This document shows, in pieces, positions 8,907 to 19,095 of a stretch of DNA of 64,000 nucleotides (position 1 is its first letter; every line of letters begins with the position of its first letter). Both the position numbers and the translations under genes were made by a program. The notes below the pieces were generated by a model. That model had not been told where the DNA came from and searched no databases. It worked only from the letters and a program-made list of their open reading frames with translations. Location: contig NZ_FNOS01000005.1 in the NCBI RefSeq assembly GCF_900107115.1, positions 1 through 64,000 of the forward strand, in the 5' to 3' direction. The stretch comes from Salimicrobium album. GTDB lineage: Bacteria > Bacillota > Bacilli > Bacillales > Halobacillaceae.

Positions 8907-8948
8907 GTGCAATCGGAGTATGTAAAAGCGATAATGTAAGCGCTATCT
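8907..8948 (+). promoter_or_regulatory. Leader mini-ORF overlapping a cre-like site
   Basis: An AAGGAGG ribosome binding site (8895-8900 region) precedes a GTG at 8907 that opens a 10-codon frame ending with TAA at 8937-8939. Overlapping its end is TGTAAGCGCTATCT (8935-8948), which matches the relaxed cre consensus TGWAANCGNTNWCA at 13 of 14 positions. The mini-ORF may be fortuitous. The cre, ~110 nt downstream of the promoter, could act as a CcpA roadblock on the following operon. This 340-bp gap holds no other gene. Confidence 0.5.
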
Positions 8949-9004
8949 TTGAAAGTGCATGATTCAAACATACAGTACAGTCAGTTAACAGGGAGGAATT
9001 ATAT

Positions 9005-9892
9005 ATGGAAACAAACAGTATTCAAAACGTAGCCGTTCTCGGCGCCGGGTCGATGGGGCAGCAGATTGCCATGCTCTCTGCTCTTGGAGGTTTCACGACG
9101 TATTTGCAGGACATTGACGGAGAATCGCTCTCTAAAGCCGGACAGTCGCTTGAAGCACGCATGGACGACTGGGTGAAAAAAGAAAAGATTTCCGGGGAAA
9201 TAAAACAGGCCGCCTTCGACAAACTTCAAATGACCACAAATCTGAAAGAAGCGGTAGAGAATGCGGACATTGTGATTGAAGCAGTAGTGGAAAAATTGGA
9301 TGTGAAGCAGGAAGTATTTGCGGAACTGGATAAACTGGCTCCGAAAGAAACCATTCTGGCGACGAACAGCTCCTCGATCGTAAACTCCAAAGTTGCCGAG
9401 GTGACGGAGCGGCCCGAAAAGGTCGTCAATATGCATTTCTTCTTTCCGCCGCTCGTCATGGACTGTGTGGAAGTGGTGAAAAGCGATCAGACATCCGATG
9501 AAACAGCCAACGCGGCTGTGAAATTTTGTGAACAGCTCGGACGTACGGCCGTCCTGTTGGAGAAAGAAATTTACGGCTTCATCGCCAACCGTCTGTTATT
9601 CGCCATTTCGAACGAGGCGCTCTACTTATACGAAAACGGCTACGCCGATTTTGAAGATATCGATATTATTACGAAGAAGGCGCTCGGTCATCCGCTCGGC
9701 CCGTTCGAACTGATGGATCTATCAGGCATCGACGTCGGCTATTATGCGAACAAGCAGCTGTATGAGGAAACAGGGGATCCGAAAGATAAACCGGCCAAAT
9801 CGGTGGAGGAGAAAGTGAAAGCGGGGAATCTCGGGCGAAAGACCGGCAGAGGCTGGTATGAGTATTCCGGAAACAAAAAAGTGAAGAAATAA
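9005..9892 (+). CDS. 3-hydroxyacyl-CoA (3-hydroxybutyryl-CoA) dehydrogenase
   Basis: A 295-residue NAD-dependent dehydrogenase that oxidises 3-hydroxyacyl-CoA in beta-oxidation or acts on 3-hydroxybutyryl-CoA. The N-terminal Rossmann motif is GAGSMGQQIA (about residues 13-22). The catalytic His lies in NMHFFFPP (about 143-150), and the C-terminal domain has GFIANRLLFAI and HPLGPFELMDLSG (about 228-240). Length matches the single-function HBD/MmgB class. The ATG has GGGAGGA upstream. First gene of an operon with acyl-CoA dehydrogenase, enoyl-CoA hydratase, ligase and carboxyltransferase. Confidence 0.9.
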   Translation: METNSIQNVAVLGAGSMGQQIAMLSALGGFTTYLQDIDGESLSKAGQSLEARMDDWVKKEKISGEIKQAAFDKLQMTTNLKEAVENADIVIEAVVEKLDVKQEVFAELDKLAPKETILATNSSSIVNSKVAEVTERPEKVVNMHFFFPPLVMDCVEVVKSDQTSDETANAAVKFCEQLGRTAVLLEKEIYGFIANRLLFAISNEALYLYENGYADFEDIDIITKKALGHPLGPFELMDLSGIDVGYYANKQLYEETGDPKDKPAKSVEEKVKAGNLGRKTGRGWYEYSGNKKVKK

Positions 9893-9956
9893 AAGGCGCG
9901 ACCTGTGCACCGGTATAGAACCGGGGTACGGAAACTGATCCAGAGGAGTGGATGGA

Positions 9957-11132
9957 ATGCATTTACGTTTGACGGAAGAACAGAAAATGGTACAGGCGAC
10001 AATCAGGAGATTTGTGGAACGGGAGCTCATGCCTCTTGAAAATGAAGTGCTGCGGAACGAACGGGCCGGGAAACCGAGCCTCCCCCCTGAAAAAATGGAA
10101 GAGCTTCAGGCCAAAGCGAAGGAAGCCGGATTCTGGGGCATCAATACTCCGAGTGAATACGGAGGTGCTGATATCGGACAGATGATGCTTGCGATCGTAC
10201 TGATGGAAGTGTCGAAGACTTTCGTACCGTTCCAGTTCGGGGGCTTTGCGGACAACATTCTGTACTACGGAAACGAAGAGCAGAAAGAGAAGTATTTGAT
10301 TCCCACCATCAACGGCGAGAAGAAATCCTGTTTCGCGATGACCGAACCGGGTGCCGGTTCCGATACGCAGAACATACGGACGACTGCGGTGAAAGACGGC
10401 GATGAGTGGATTATCAACGGAGAGAAAACGTTCATCACCGGCGGCAACGAAGCGGATTTCGTCATGGTGATCGCTCTTACCGATAAAGAGAAACACAAAA
10501 AGTCAGGCAGGGACGGCGTGACGTGTTTCATCGCGGAAAGGGAGATGGGCTGGACCTCGGAGTACATCGACACGATGGGCGAATGGGGGCCGGCCAGCCT
10601 CGTCTTCGACAACGTCCGGGTACCGGAGGAGAATATTTTAGGCGAAGTGGACGGAGGATATGAACTCGGTCTTGAGTGGATCGGCTTCGCCAGGTGGGTA
10701 GTCGGAGCCACGGCGGTGGGCGCTTCCGAACGTCTGCTGCAGATGGCGATTGATTATTCGAAAGAACGGGAAACGTTCGGCCGGCCGATTGCTGACAGAC
10801 AGGCGATTCAGTGGCAGATCGCGGACTCCGCTGTCGAAATTGAAGCTGCGAAATGGCTCGTGCTGAACGCCGCCTTTACGCTGGACGAGGGTGAGGATAA
10901 TCGGCATCAGGCGTCCATGGCTAAACTGTATGGGTCGAACATGGGCAACCGGGTCGTGGACCGCGTCCTGCAGATCCATGGCGGCATGGGCTACACGAGG
11001 GAACTGCCGATTGAACGATGGTACCGCGAAGCGCGTTTATGGAGGATTTACGACGGCACCGACGAAATCCAGCGGCTGATCATCTCCCGCAACCTGTTGA
11101 AAGGGAATGTGAAAGTCGGGCAGTCTATATAA
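9957..11132 (+). CDS. Acyl-CoA dehydrogenase
   Basis: A 391-residue FAD enzyme performing the first, alpha-beta dehydrogenation step of acyl-CoA oxidation. It contains the FAD-binding signature AMTEPGAGSDTQNIRT (about residues 127-142) and the C-terminal helix block QIHGGMGYTRELPIERWYRE (about 340-359). An Asp/Glu-rich YDGTDEIQR segment (about 368-376) follows. ATG 9957 has AGAGGAG 8 nt upstream; an in-frame GTG at 9948 lies inside that site and is unlikely. Chain-length specificity cannot be told. Confidence 0.93.
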   Translation: MHLRLTEEQKMVQATIRRFVERELMPLENEVLRNERAGKPSLPPEKMEELQAKAKEAGFWGINTPSEYGGADIGQMMLAIVLMEVSKTFVPFQFGGFADNILYYGNEEQKEKYLIPTINGEKKSCFAMTEPGAGSDTQNIRTTAVKDGDEWIINGEKTFITGGNEADFVMVIALTDKEKHKKSGRDGVTCFIAEREMGWTSEYIDTMGEWGPASLVFDNVRVPEENILGEVDGGYELGLEWIGFARWVVGATAVGASERLLQMAIDYSKERETFGRPIADRQAIQWQIADSAVEIEAAKWLVLNAAFTLDEGEDNRHQASMAKLYGSNMGNRVVDRVLQIHGGMGYTRELPIERWYREARLWRIYDGTDEIQRLIISRNLLKGNVKVGQSI

Positions 11133-11159
11133 AATGAAAAAATAGAAGGGGGAAGAACT

Positions 11160-11948
11160 ATGACGATAGAAGGAAATGAACACGTACTGGCAGAGACGAA
11201 GGAAGGGGTGCTGTACCTTACCATGAACCGTCCGGACAGCCTGAACGCCTTCAGTCCGACGATGATGCAGGGGCTGAAAGGAGCACTCGGGAAGGCTCAG
11301 CATGACGCGGACGTACGCACGGTCGTTCTCTCCGGAGCGGGACGAGCGTTCAGTGCCGGCGGGGACGTCAAAACGATGGGAGATAACGCACCTCTCAATA
11401 TCTATGAGCACATAGGGGAACTGAACGAGCTGATTCTTTCGATGAAAAAACTGGACAAACCGATTATTGCGGCAGTCCACGGTTTCGCAGCAGGGGCCGG
11501 GTTCAATCTGGCTCTCGCCTGTGACATCATTCTTGCTGCCGAAGACACTAATTTCATTTTGAGTTTTTCAAAAGTGGGACTGGTCTCTGACGGGGGCGGT
11601 CACTACTTCCTCTCGAAGCTCATCGGTCCCTACCGTACGAAAGAGCTTCTGTTCAGCGCCGAACCGTTATCTGTGACGAAAGCCCACGAGCTCGGCATCG
11701 TCAATCACGTGTATCGGCTGGAAGAGATGCAGAAAAACGTGCATGAATTCGCGGTGAAGCTGGCGTCCGGTCCTGCGGTAACCTACGGCTTCATGAAGAA
11801 AATCGTCGATCAGGCGCTTGATGCCGATCTGGCAACGATTCTCGAACGGGAACGGACCACACAGGCAACGATGGTATCGACGGAGGATCATAAAGAAGGG
11901 GTGCAGGCGTTTAAAGAAAAGCGGACACCGAAATTCAAAGGAAATTGA
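11160..11948 (+). CDS. Enoyl-CoA hydratase/isomerase family protein
   Basis: A 262-residue crotonase-fold protein, probably hydrating 2-enoyl-CoA to 3-hydroxyacyl-CoA between its operon neighbours. It has the oxyanion-hole segments GAGRAFSAGGDVK (about residues 59-71) and HGFAAGAGFNLALACD (about 104-119). The position equivalent to catalytic Glu in GGHYFLSKLIG is His/Tyr and not Glu, so isomerase or other crotonase chemistry (PaaG-like) is also possible. ATG with AAGGGGGAAG upstream, 27 nt after the previous stop. Confidence 0.85.
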   Translation: MTIEGNEHVLAETKEGVLYLTMNRPDSLNAFSPTMMQGLKGALGKAQHDADVRTVVLSGAGRAFSAGGDVKTMGDNAPLNIYEHIGELNELILSMKKLDKPIIAAVHGFAAGAGFNLALACDIILAAEDTNFILSFSKVGLVSDGGGHYFLSKLIGPYRTKELLFSAEPLSVTKAHELGIVNHVYRLEEMQKNVHEFAVKLASGPAVTYGFMKKIVDQALDADLATILERERTTQATMVSTEDHKEGVQAFKEKRTPKFKGN

Positions 11949-12001
11949 GTCCCCGTGTGGAGCGGGACAATAACGGGTCACTATACCAGGGAGGTTAAGT
12001 A

Positions 12002-13651
12002 ATGGAAGAAGTGTTGAGGAAGAATTGGCCTGAAGGACTTTCGAAGAAACTGGAATATCGTTCAGGCGAACGACCCCTGCATGAATACCTGATTCAGAAT
12101 GCCGAAGAAATGCCCGAGGAACCTGCGTATATATACTATGGAAACACGATTACATGGAAAGACTTGGAATATGACACTCGTCGTTTTGCGGGCTTTCTTA
12201 AAAGCAAAGGGATAGCTAAAGGAGAATGCGTCGGGGTATTTATGCAAAATTGCCCGCAGTACCTTATTACCCATTATGCCGCCCAAATGCTTGGAACCGT
12301 CGTTGTGCCCCTGAACCCGATGTATAAAGAAAGTGAACTGGAGTACTTCATCAACGAAGCCGGTATCAAAGCAATCGTCTCAGGCGATGAACTGTATCAG
12401 CGGATTGAGAACGTGAGCGATACTACACCTTCTTTGCAGTTTTCAATCACGACCAATTACGCAGATTATCTCCCGGACTCGCCGACGCTTCCTGTACCGG
12501 CTGAATTATTAATGGAAAAAAACATCGGAACGGCTTATGACATGAAGGAAGTGACTGAAACGGCCGAACCTCTTCCCGAGACCGAGCCGATCGATATTTG
12601 GAATGACGTAGGGCTTATGGTGTTCACTTCGGGAACCACAGGCCGACCTAAAGCAGCCCTGCTCACCTACGGGAATGCGTTATTCAAAACAGCCGCTACG
12701 GCTCAAGGCTACCGACTGGAACAGGAGGACAGGACGCTGGCTTCGGCCCCGTTAAGTCATATTGCGGGCATGGTCATGGGAGTGAATATCCCGGTCTACA
12801 GTGCGCTCCAGAGCGTTCTGCTTACCCGTTTCGAGCCGGAAGCGGCCATCCAGGCCATCGAGAAATACAAAATCAACAAATTGTATACGATTGCGATGAT
12901 GAATGCCGCTATTTTAAACTACCCGGATATCGAAAAAAGAGATTTGAACTCTCTTGAACTTAATTTCGCCACCAGTTTCGGAATGCAGGTGGATGAATCG
13001 TTAGCGGAAAAATGGAAGCGTATCACAGAAGGATGCATCCTGCTTGAGGCTTCGTACGGGTTAAGCGAAACGCATACGTGTGATACGTTCATGCCGATTG
13101 AACATATTAAATTCGGCACGTGCGGCATCGCCACATATGATACGTCGTTCCGGATTGTGGACACGGAAACCGGGGAAGACCTGCCGCCGGGGGAACAGGG
13201 AGAAATCGCGGTTAAAAACCCGGGCGTATTCAAAGGGTACCTTAACCGGCCCGAGGAGACGGACGAAACCCTCCGGGAAGGGTGGGTATTCACGGGGGAC
13301 ATCGGAAAGATCGACGAGGATGGTTATTTATACTTTATCGGCCGGGTGAAAGAAATGATTAAATCCTCAGGATTCAGTGTGTTCCCGGGAGACGTGGAAG
13401 CGATGATGAGTGAGCACGAAGCGGTGGCTCAGGTTGCGTGTGTCGGAGTCCCGGACGCTGAGAAAGGAGAGGTTGTGAAAGCGTTCGTCGTGCTGAACCC
13501 TTCATACGAAACCTCGATCAGTGAAAAAGAATTAGTGGAGTGGGCCAGAGATAAAATGGCGGCTTACAAATATCCGAGAGCAATTGAATTCATTGAGGAA
13601 ATGCCGTCTACCAGCTCAGGGAAAGTGCTGCGAAGATTCCTGAAAGAGTAA
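12002..13651 (+). CDS. Acyl-CoA synthetase (AMP-forming)
   Basis: A 549-residue ANL-superfamily ligase that activates a carboxylic acid to its CoA thioester. The AMP-binding P-loop appears as FTSGTTGRPKAALLTY (about residues 208-223). The A5 motif is YGLSETHT (about 353-360), the A8 hinge is GWVFTGDIGKIDEDGYLYFIGR (about 429-450 region) and the catalytic Lys lies in SSGKVLRR near the C terminus. It supplies substrates to the beta-oxidation enzymes encoded just upstream. GGAGG is 7 nt before the ATG. Confidence 0.92.
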   Translation: MEEVLRKNWPEGLSKKLEYRSGERPLHEYLIQNAEEMPEEPAYIYYGNTITWKDLEYDTRRFAGFLKSKGIAKGECVGVFMQNCPQYLITHYAAQMLGTVVVPLNPMYKESELEYFINEAGIKAIVSGDELYQRIENVSDTTPSLQFSITTNYADYLPDSPTLPVPAELLMEKNIGTAYDMKEVTETAEPLPETEPIDIWNDVGLMVFTSGTTGRPKAALLTYGNALFKTAATAQGYRLEQEDRTLASAPLSHIAGMVMGVNIPVYSALQSVLLTRFEPEAAIQAIEKYKINKLYTIAMMNAAILNYPDIEKRDLNSLELNFATSFGMQVDESLAEKWKRITEGCILLEASYGLSETHTCDTFMPIEHIKFGTCGIATYDTSFRIVDTETGEDLPPGEQGEIAVKNPGVFKGYLNRPEETDETLREGWVFTGDIGKIDEDGYLYFIGRVKEMIKSSGFSVFPGDVEAMMSEHEAVAQVACVGVPDAEKGEVVKAFVVLNPSYETSISEKELVEWARDKMAAYKYPRAIEFIEEMPSTSSGKVLRRFLKE

Positions 13652-13697
13652 AAATTGTAGGATGACCGAACCAACATAGCTTTGAAGGAGATCCGGA

Positions 13698-15236
13698 ATG
13701 AATAAAATAATCGACGAACTGTTAAAGAAAAAAGATAAAGCAAAACTTGGAGGAGGACCCCGGAAAATAGAGAAACAGCATGAACTGGGGGCCTATACGG
13801 CCAGGGAGCGGATTGAAAAACTGGTGGATGAGGGTTCATTTTTGGAACTTGGTCAACTGGCACATTCGGATCAGGAAGGGAAAGAAGAAGGCAGTGCCGG
13901 GGACGGAGTCGTTACGGGCTTGGCGAAAGTGAACGGCCGTCCCGTTGCAGTGCAGGCTGCCGATAAAACAGTGTTCGCAGGTACGGAGGGGATGGTCTAC
14001 TTCCGCAAAACTCAGGCTCTGCACAATCTGGCCGTCAGGCGCGGACTGCCCATGTTTAACCTGATGGAAGGTGGAGGGCTCCGGATGCCGGACGGAATGG
14101 GGTCGGATGGAATAAGTCAAATGCTGTTTCCTCAAGAGTTACTACAGCATCACCGGCAGGTGCCGCTGATCACATCCATTCTCGGTGACAGTTTTGGCGG
14201 GCCGACGTGGACAGCCGTTTCTTCGGATTTCGTAAGCCAGGTCAAAGGGACGGCGATGGCAGTAGCCGGACCCCGGATGCTGGAAGTGGCCACAGGAGAA
14301 AAAGTGTCGAATGAAGAACTGGGAGGATGGGAGGTTCATGCCGAATATACGGGACAGGCGGACCATTTCTCCGAAACAGAAGACGAAGCGATCGACAATA
14401 TGAAGCGATTCCTGGACTATATGCCTCAAAATTCAGAGGAAGCACCGGCACACAGGGAAACGACGGACGACCCACATCGTAAATTAGATGAAGTTGTGGA
14501 CATTGTGCCGACGAGGACGAAGCGTGCTTATGACATGAAAAAAGTGATCAGACTGATCGTCGACGAAGAGGATTACTTCGAAATGAAAGCGGAGTACGGC
14601 AAAGCATTGATTACGGTCCTCGCGAGAATAGACGGAAGAGTGGTCGGGGTGATTGCGAACCAGCCGATGCAATTCGCCGGGGCCGCCGGCGCGAAAGAAT
14701 GCGAGAAAGCTGCCGACTTTATTTGCCTTTGTGATTCCTACCATATACCACTCGTGTTTCTGCATGACATTCCCGGTTTCCGTGTATCGAGCGACGCCGA
14801 AAAGCTGAAGATGCCGACGAAAATCATGATGTGGAACCAGGCACTGGCTCAATCGACGGTACCGAAAATTTCAATCGTTATCCGTAAAAGTGTCGGAGCC
14901 GCCTACGGGAACATGTGCGGCCCGACGATGGGAGCAGATTTTGTGGTGGCCTGGCCGACAGCGGAAATCAATTTCACCGGCCCGGAAGTAGGTATTAACG
15001 TTGTGTACGGAAATGAGCTGAAAAATGCGGAGAACATAGAGGAAAAGCGCTCGGAATTACTGGAAACGTGGGGATTCGACAGTTCTCCGTATAAAGCGGC
15101 CGGTAAGCATTTGATTGATGACGTAATCGATCCGCGGGAAACGAGGACATTTTTAAGTCAGACACTTGAATTCGCCTGCGCAAAAAACGGCTCTATGAGT
15201 AAAAGATGGTTGGCGAACTGGCCTACAGGATTTTAA
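13698..15236 (+). CDS. Acyl-CoA carboxylase carboxyltransferase (beta) subunit
   Basis: A 512-residue carboxyltransferase resembling propionyl-/methylcrotonyl-CoA carboxylase beta subunits and methylmalonyl-CoA decarboxylase alpha. It has two crotonase-like halves: the N half with GLAKVNGRPVAVQAADKTVF and GGGLRMPDG, the C half with GVIANQPMQFAGAAGAKECE and FLHDIPGF. No biotin carboxylase or biotin carrier gene is adjacent, so the partners must be encoded elsewhere. Start ATG with GAAGGAGAT upstream. It is the last gene of the acyl-CoA operon, before a strong terminator. The substrate is unknown; propionyl-CoA from odd or branched chains is plausible. Confidence 0.88.
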   Translation: MNKIIDELLKKKDKAKLGGGPRKIEKQHELGAYTARERIEKLVDEGSFLELGQLAHSDQEGKEEGSAGDGVVTGLAKVNGRPVAVQAADKTVFAGTEGMVYFRKTQALHNLAVRRGLPMFNLMEGGGLRMPDGMGSDGISQMLFPQELLQHHRQVPLITSILGDSFGGPTWTAVSSDFVSQVKGTAMAVAGPRMLEVATGEKVSNEELGGWEVHAEYTGQADHFSETEDEAIDNMKRFLDYMPQNSEEAPAHRETTDDPHRKLDEVVDIVPTRTKRAYDMKKVIRLIVDEEDYFEMKAEYGKALITVLARIDGRVVGVIANQPMQFAGAAGAKECEKAADFICLCDSYHIPLVFLHDIPGFRVSSDAEKLKMPTKIMMWNQALAQSTVPKISIVIRKSVGAAYGNMCGPTMGADFVVAWPTAEINFTGPEVGINVVYGNELKNAENIEEKRSELLETWGFDSSPYKAAGKHLIDDVIDPRETRTFLSQTLEFACAKNGSMSKRWLANWPTGF

Positions 15237-15267
15237 AGACGAGGACCCTCCATATACAATCTAAATG

Positions 15268-15303
15268 AAAAAGCGTTATGCCAGTGCCGACATAACGCTT
15301 TTT
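15268..15303 (+). terminator. Bidirectional terminator
   Basis: AAAAAGCGTTATG (15268-15280) pairs perfectly with CATAACGCTTTTT (15291-15303). The A/T-tailed hairpin can stop transcription of the acyl-CoA operon on the plus strand and of ydiL-ydiK on the minus strand. Confidence 0.88.
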
Positions 15304-15338
15304 CTATACTTGAAGCCGCCGGCTGATGATGCCCGGCC

Positions 15339-15542
15339 TTATTTTTTATTCGAGTTATTCTTTAAGTAGAAATGAAGAGCAATCAAGCGGATACCGACGC
15401 CGATGTTGAACGTGGAAATCAGTGCGAGAATCATCGTCGTCGTATTCCAGATCGACCCTTCAATCGACTGAACGGCGACGAAGACGAAACCGGCACCGAT
15501 GAACAGGTACAGGTAGGCCATCAGCAAGGGGGATGCTTTCAT
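15339..15542 (-). CDS. ydiK: Small membrane protein YdiK family (DUF4305)
   Basis: A 67-residue protein with two hydrophobic helices (about residues 7-25 and 34-56) and a basic, Asn/Lys-rich tail. Size, content and position next to a CPBP protease gene and groESL match B. subtilis ydiK. Function is unknown. The minus-strand gene starts just after the stop of ydiL, indicating cotranscription. Confidence 0.8.
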   Translation of the reverse strand: MKASPLLMAYLYLFIGAGFVFVAVQSIEGSIWNTTTMILALISTFNIGVGIRLIALHFYLKNNSNKK

Positions 15543-15543
15543 A

Positions 15544-16239
15544 TCAGAAAAACCCTCCCAACAGTATCGTTTCCATCTGTTCCATATAGTTCTCCAGATC
15601 CTCCCGGTAGAGCTGGACGACCATGACCAGGCTGTTCAGAATCATATGGGTGATCATCGGCGTAATGATCGACTTCGTCCTCACGTAGAGGAAAGCGAAC
15701 ACAGAGCCCGCTGCGAAGTAGACGAGCAGGTGCGTAAAGTCGAAGTGGAACGCGGCGAACGCAAGGGAAGAAATGAACACCGCCAACAGGAAGTTCGTCC
15801 GTTTATAGATGGAGCCGAAAATGATCTTCCGGAAAATGATCTCCTCCGTAATCGGTGCGAATATAACCGGGAGAAGAATGAAAATCGGGGACTGGCTGGC
15901 AATGTTCGTCAGCATTTCCGTGTTCTCCGATTCCGGAGACGAATTGAATAAGTACATTTCAATCATACCGGCGATGTTCTGGGCAAACAGAGCGAGGAAG
16001 AACCCGGCGATCCCCCACAGAATAATGACGCCTGATTTGGAACGGTCCGACTTCTCCTCAAGTTCCGGTCTAAGTAACAGCAGCATCCACACGGTCGCAA
16101 TGGTGAAGCTGATAATCGACCAGACAGCGATCGCATCCGTCTGCCCCATGCCGAAAGCGAGAAGGATCGGGGCACCGACAATGCCGCTGAGCTGGGTGGC
16201 TAAGTAAATGATGATGATATACCAATAGCGTCTGGGCAT
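15544..16239 (-). CDS. ydiL: CPBP family intramembrane glutamic protease (YdiL-like)
   Basis: A 231-residue polytopic membrane protein with about six to seven spans. The CPBP/Abi signature is complete: EEIIFRK (EExxxR type, about residues 130-136), FAAFHFDF (about 165, FxxxH) and ITHMILNS near the C terminus (HxxxN). Relatives are CAAX-processing or bacteriocin self-immunity proteases; the substrate is unknown. The order ydiK-ydiL-groES-groEL is conserved with B. subtilis. Start ATG 16239 has AAAGGAG at normal spacing on the minus strand. Confidence 0.88.
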   Translation of the reverse strand: MPRRYWYIIIIYLATQLSGIVGAPILLAFGMGQTDAIAVWSIISFTIATVWMLLLLRPELEEKSDRSKSGVIILWGIAGFFLALFAQNIAGMIEMYLFNSSPESENTEMLTNIASQSPIFILLPVIFAPITEEIIFRKIIFGSIYKRTNFLLAVFISSLAFAAFHFDFTHLLVYFAAGSVFAFLYVRTKSIITPMITHMILNSLVMVVQLYREDLENYMEQMETILLGGFF

Positions 16240-16348
16240 AAGAATCTCCTTTTTTCATACTGATAGTTTCAATTTTACCATAGTTGGAATTGGAGAAGGA
16301 AACAGAACGATTGCTATAAAAATATTGAAAAAAATATAGTCCTACTAC

Positions 16349-16415
16349 TTGAAAAACGAAGCGGGATTGATTATTATAATAATTGGTATTAGCACTCACT
16401 GATGACGAGTGCTAA
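16349..16415 (+). promoter_or_regulatory. groES promoter and CIRCE (HrcA operator)
   Basis: TTGAAA (16349-16354), a 17-nt spacer and TATTAT (16372-16377) form a sigma-A promoter. A perfect CIRCE, TTAGCACTC (16389-16397), N9, GAGTGCTAA (16407-16415), follows near the transcription start. It is the established operator of the heat-shock repressor HrcA, so groESL is class I heat-shock regulated. Confidence 0.95.
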
Positions 16416-16464
16416 TAATCGACTAAATACAAGAATATGAATGAATTCGAGGAGGGTGTCCTAA

Positions 16465-16749
16465 TTGTTAAAACCACTTGGAGATCGTATTGTTATTGAA
16501 GTGCTTGAGCAGGAAGAAACGACCAAAAGCGGAATCGTCCTGCCTGATTCGGCGAAAGAGAAGCCGCAGGAAGGCAAAGTCGTAGCCGTAGGGTCGGGCC
16601 GCGTAACCGACAGCGGACAGACAGTCACTCCGGAGGTAGCTGAAGGAGACCAGGTGATCTATTCCAAGTTCGCCGGTACGGAAGTAAGCTATGACGGGAA
16701 AGACTATCTCGTATTGCGCGAAAGCGACGTATTGGCTGTCGTTCAATAA
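16465..16749 (+). CDS. groES: Co-chaperonin GroES
   Basis: A 94-residue Hsp10 that caps the GroEL folding chamber. It begins with the conserved [11 protein letters not shown] strand and has the mobile-loop region [12 protein letters not shown] (about residues 17-28). The start is TTG at 16465 with GGAGGG upstream, a rare start that groES also uses in other bacilli. It lies downstream of CIRCE and 37 nt before groEL. Confidence 0.97.
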   Translation: MLKPLGDRIVIEVLEQEETTKSGIVLPDSAKEKPQEGKVVAVGSGRVTDSGQTVTPEVAEGDQVIYSKFAGTEVSYDGKDYLVLRESDVLAVVQ

Positions 16750-16786
16750 AAACATACGAAACAGAGAAACAAGGAGGGCATTATAA

Positions 16787-18421
<1,635 letters not shown>

Positions 18422-18486
18422 GGTTTCTCCTTACACTTCCCCTAGCTTTTTGAGAAGCTGTCCAATGTGTAAACAGTTAGTATGTA

Positions 18487-18524
18487 AAAGACTACTTCCT
18501 AATCTAAAGGAGGTAGTCTTTTTT
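18487..18524 (+). terminator. Terminator of groESL
   Basis: AAAGACTACTTCCT (18487-18500) pairs with AGGAGGTAGTCTTT (18508-18521, one G-U pair), followed by TTTTTT. The descending arm also carries the AAAGGAGG ribosome binding site of the integrase fragment immediately downstream. Confidence 0.85.
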
Positions 18525-18764
18525 GTGTTAGTTAAATTTGCTTTTCAGGAATTTCTTGAAGATTGTAAATTTCGGAACACGACCCCAGCTAATATCAAAA
18601 ATTATAAAGTATTACTTGGTGAATTCGTGAATTATCTTCAGGAGATAGAAGTGCTTAATGTAGAGGAAGTTACCAGCCACCATATCAAAATGTATTTGTT
18701 AGATTGCCAAAACAGAGGTAATTCGGCTGGATCAATGATCAGTTTGGAGTATCCTGGCAACTGA
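18525..18764 (+). pseudogene. Truncated tyrosine recombinase (integrase) N-terminal fragment
   Basis: From GTG 18525 the frame encodes ~73 residues resembling the SAM-like core-binding domain of phage/Xer-type integrases (FQEFLEDCKF..., NIKNYKVLLGEFVNYL..., EEVTSHHIKMYLLDC). It ends in a short unrelated tail and stop. The catalytic domain with the R-H-R-Y residues is absent, so it cannot recombine DNA. AAAGGAGG lies ~12 nt upstream, within the groESL terminator. The region after groEL also hosts prophage DNA in B. subtilis. Confidence 0.65.
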
Positions 18765-18833
18765 ATCTTCCGAACGATTGAAACAAGTGCATAATAAAAG
18801 ACTGGTAATAGGGAGCTTGCATATAAGAAATAA

Positions 18834-19055
18834 GCTTTATCCGTACTTATCGGGTGGGACGACGTCAAAGACGAACGTCCAACAGACATGAATCTTAATG
18901 CTGACGGAGTCGATGGTTGAAATTCCAAAAGAAACAAGAGATAGGATGACGGAGAGACGTGTGAGGCATGTCCAGAAGACATCGGATGTGAAGAATGCTA
19001 CCAGTTTGAAGAAGGAACGCTTGATTGCTTTTGGGAACACCTCCTTACGCTTTGA
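18834..19055 (+). pseudogene. Decayed Cys-rich reading frame
   Basis: One plus-strand frame reads 74 codons between stops at 18831 and 19053, interrupted by TGA at 18918 and TAG at 18942. The last 36 codons are open and coding-like, with five Cys in a CEAC...GCEEC...DCFWEH arrangement that suggests a metal-binding tail. There is no start codon or ribosome binding site. I do not recognise the family. It may be debris of the same mobile element as the integrase fragment. Confidence 0.3.
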
Positions 19056-19095
19056 AGTGGATAGATGATGTATCGTATCATGCATCTAATATTCG

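Noticed and set aside
18450-18524. Longer start for the integrase fragment
   Set aside because: The first 25 codons run through the groESL terminator; GTG 18525 is the start that fits the ribosome binding site and domain.
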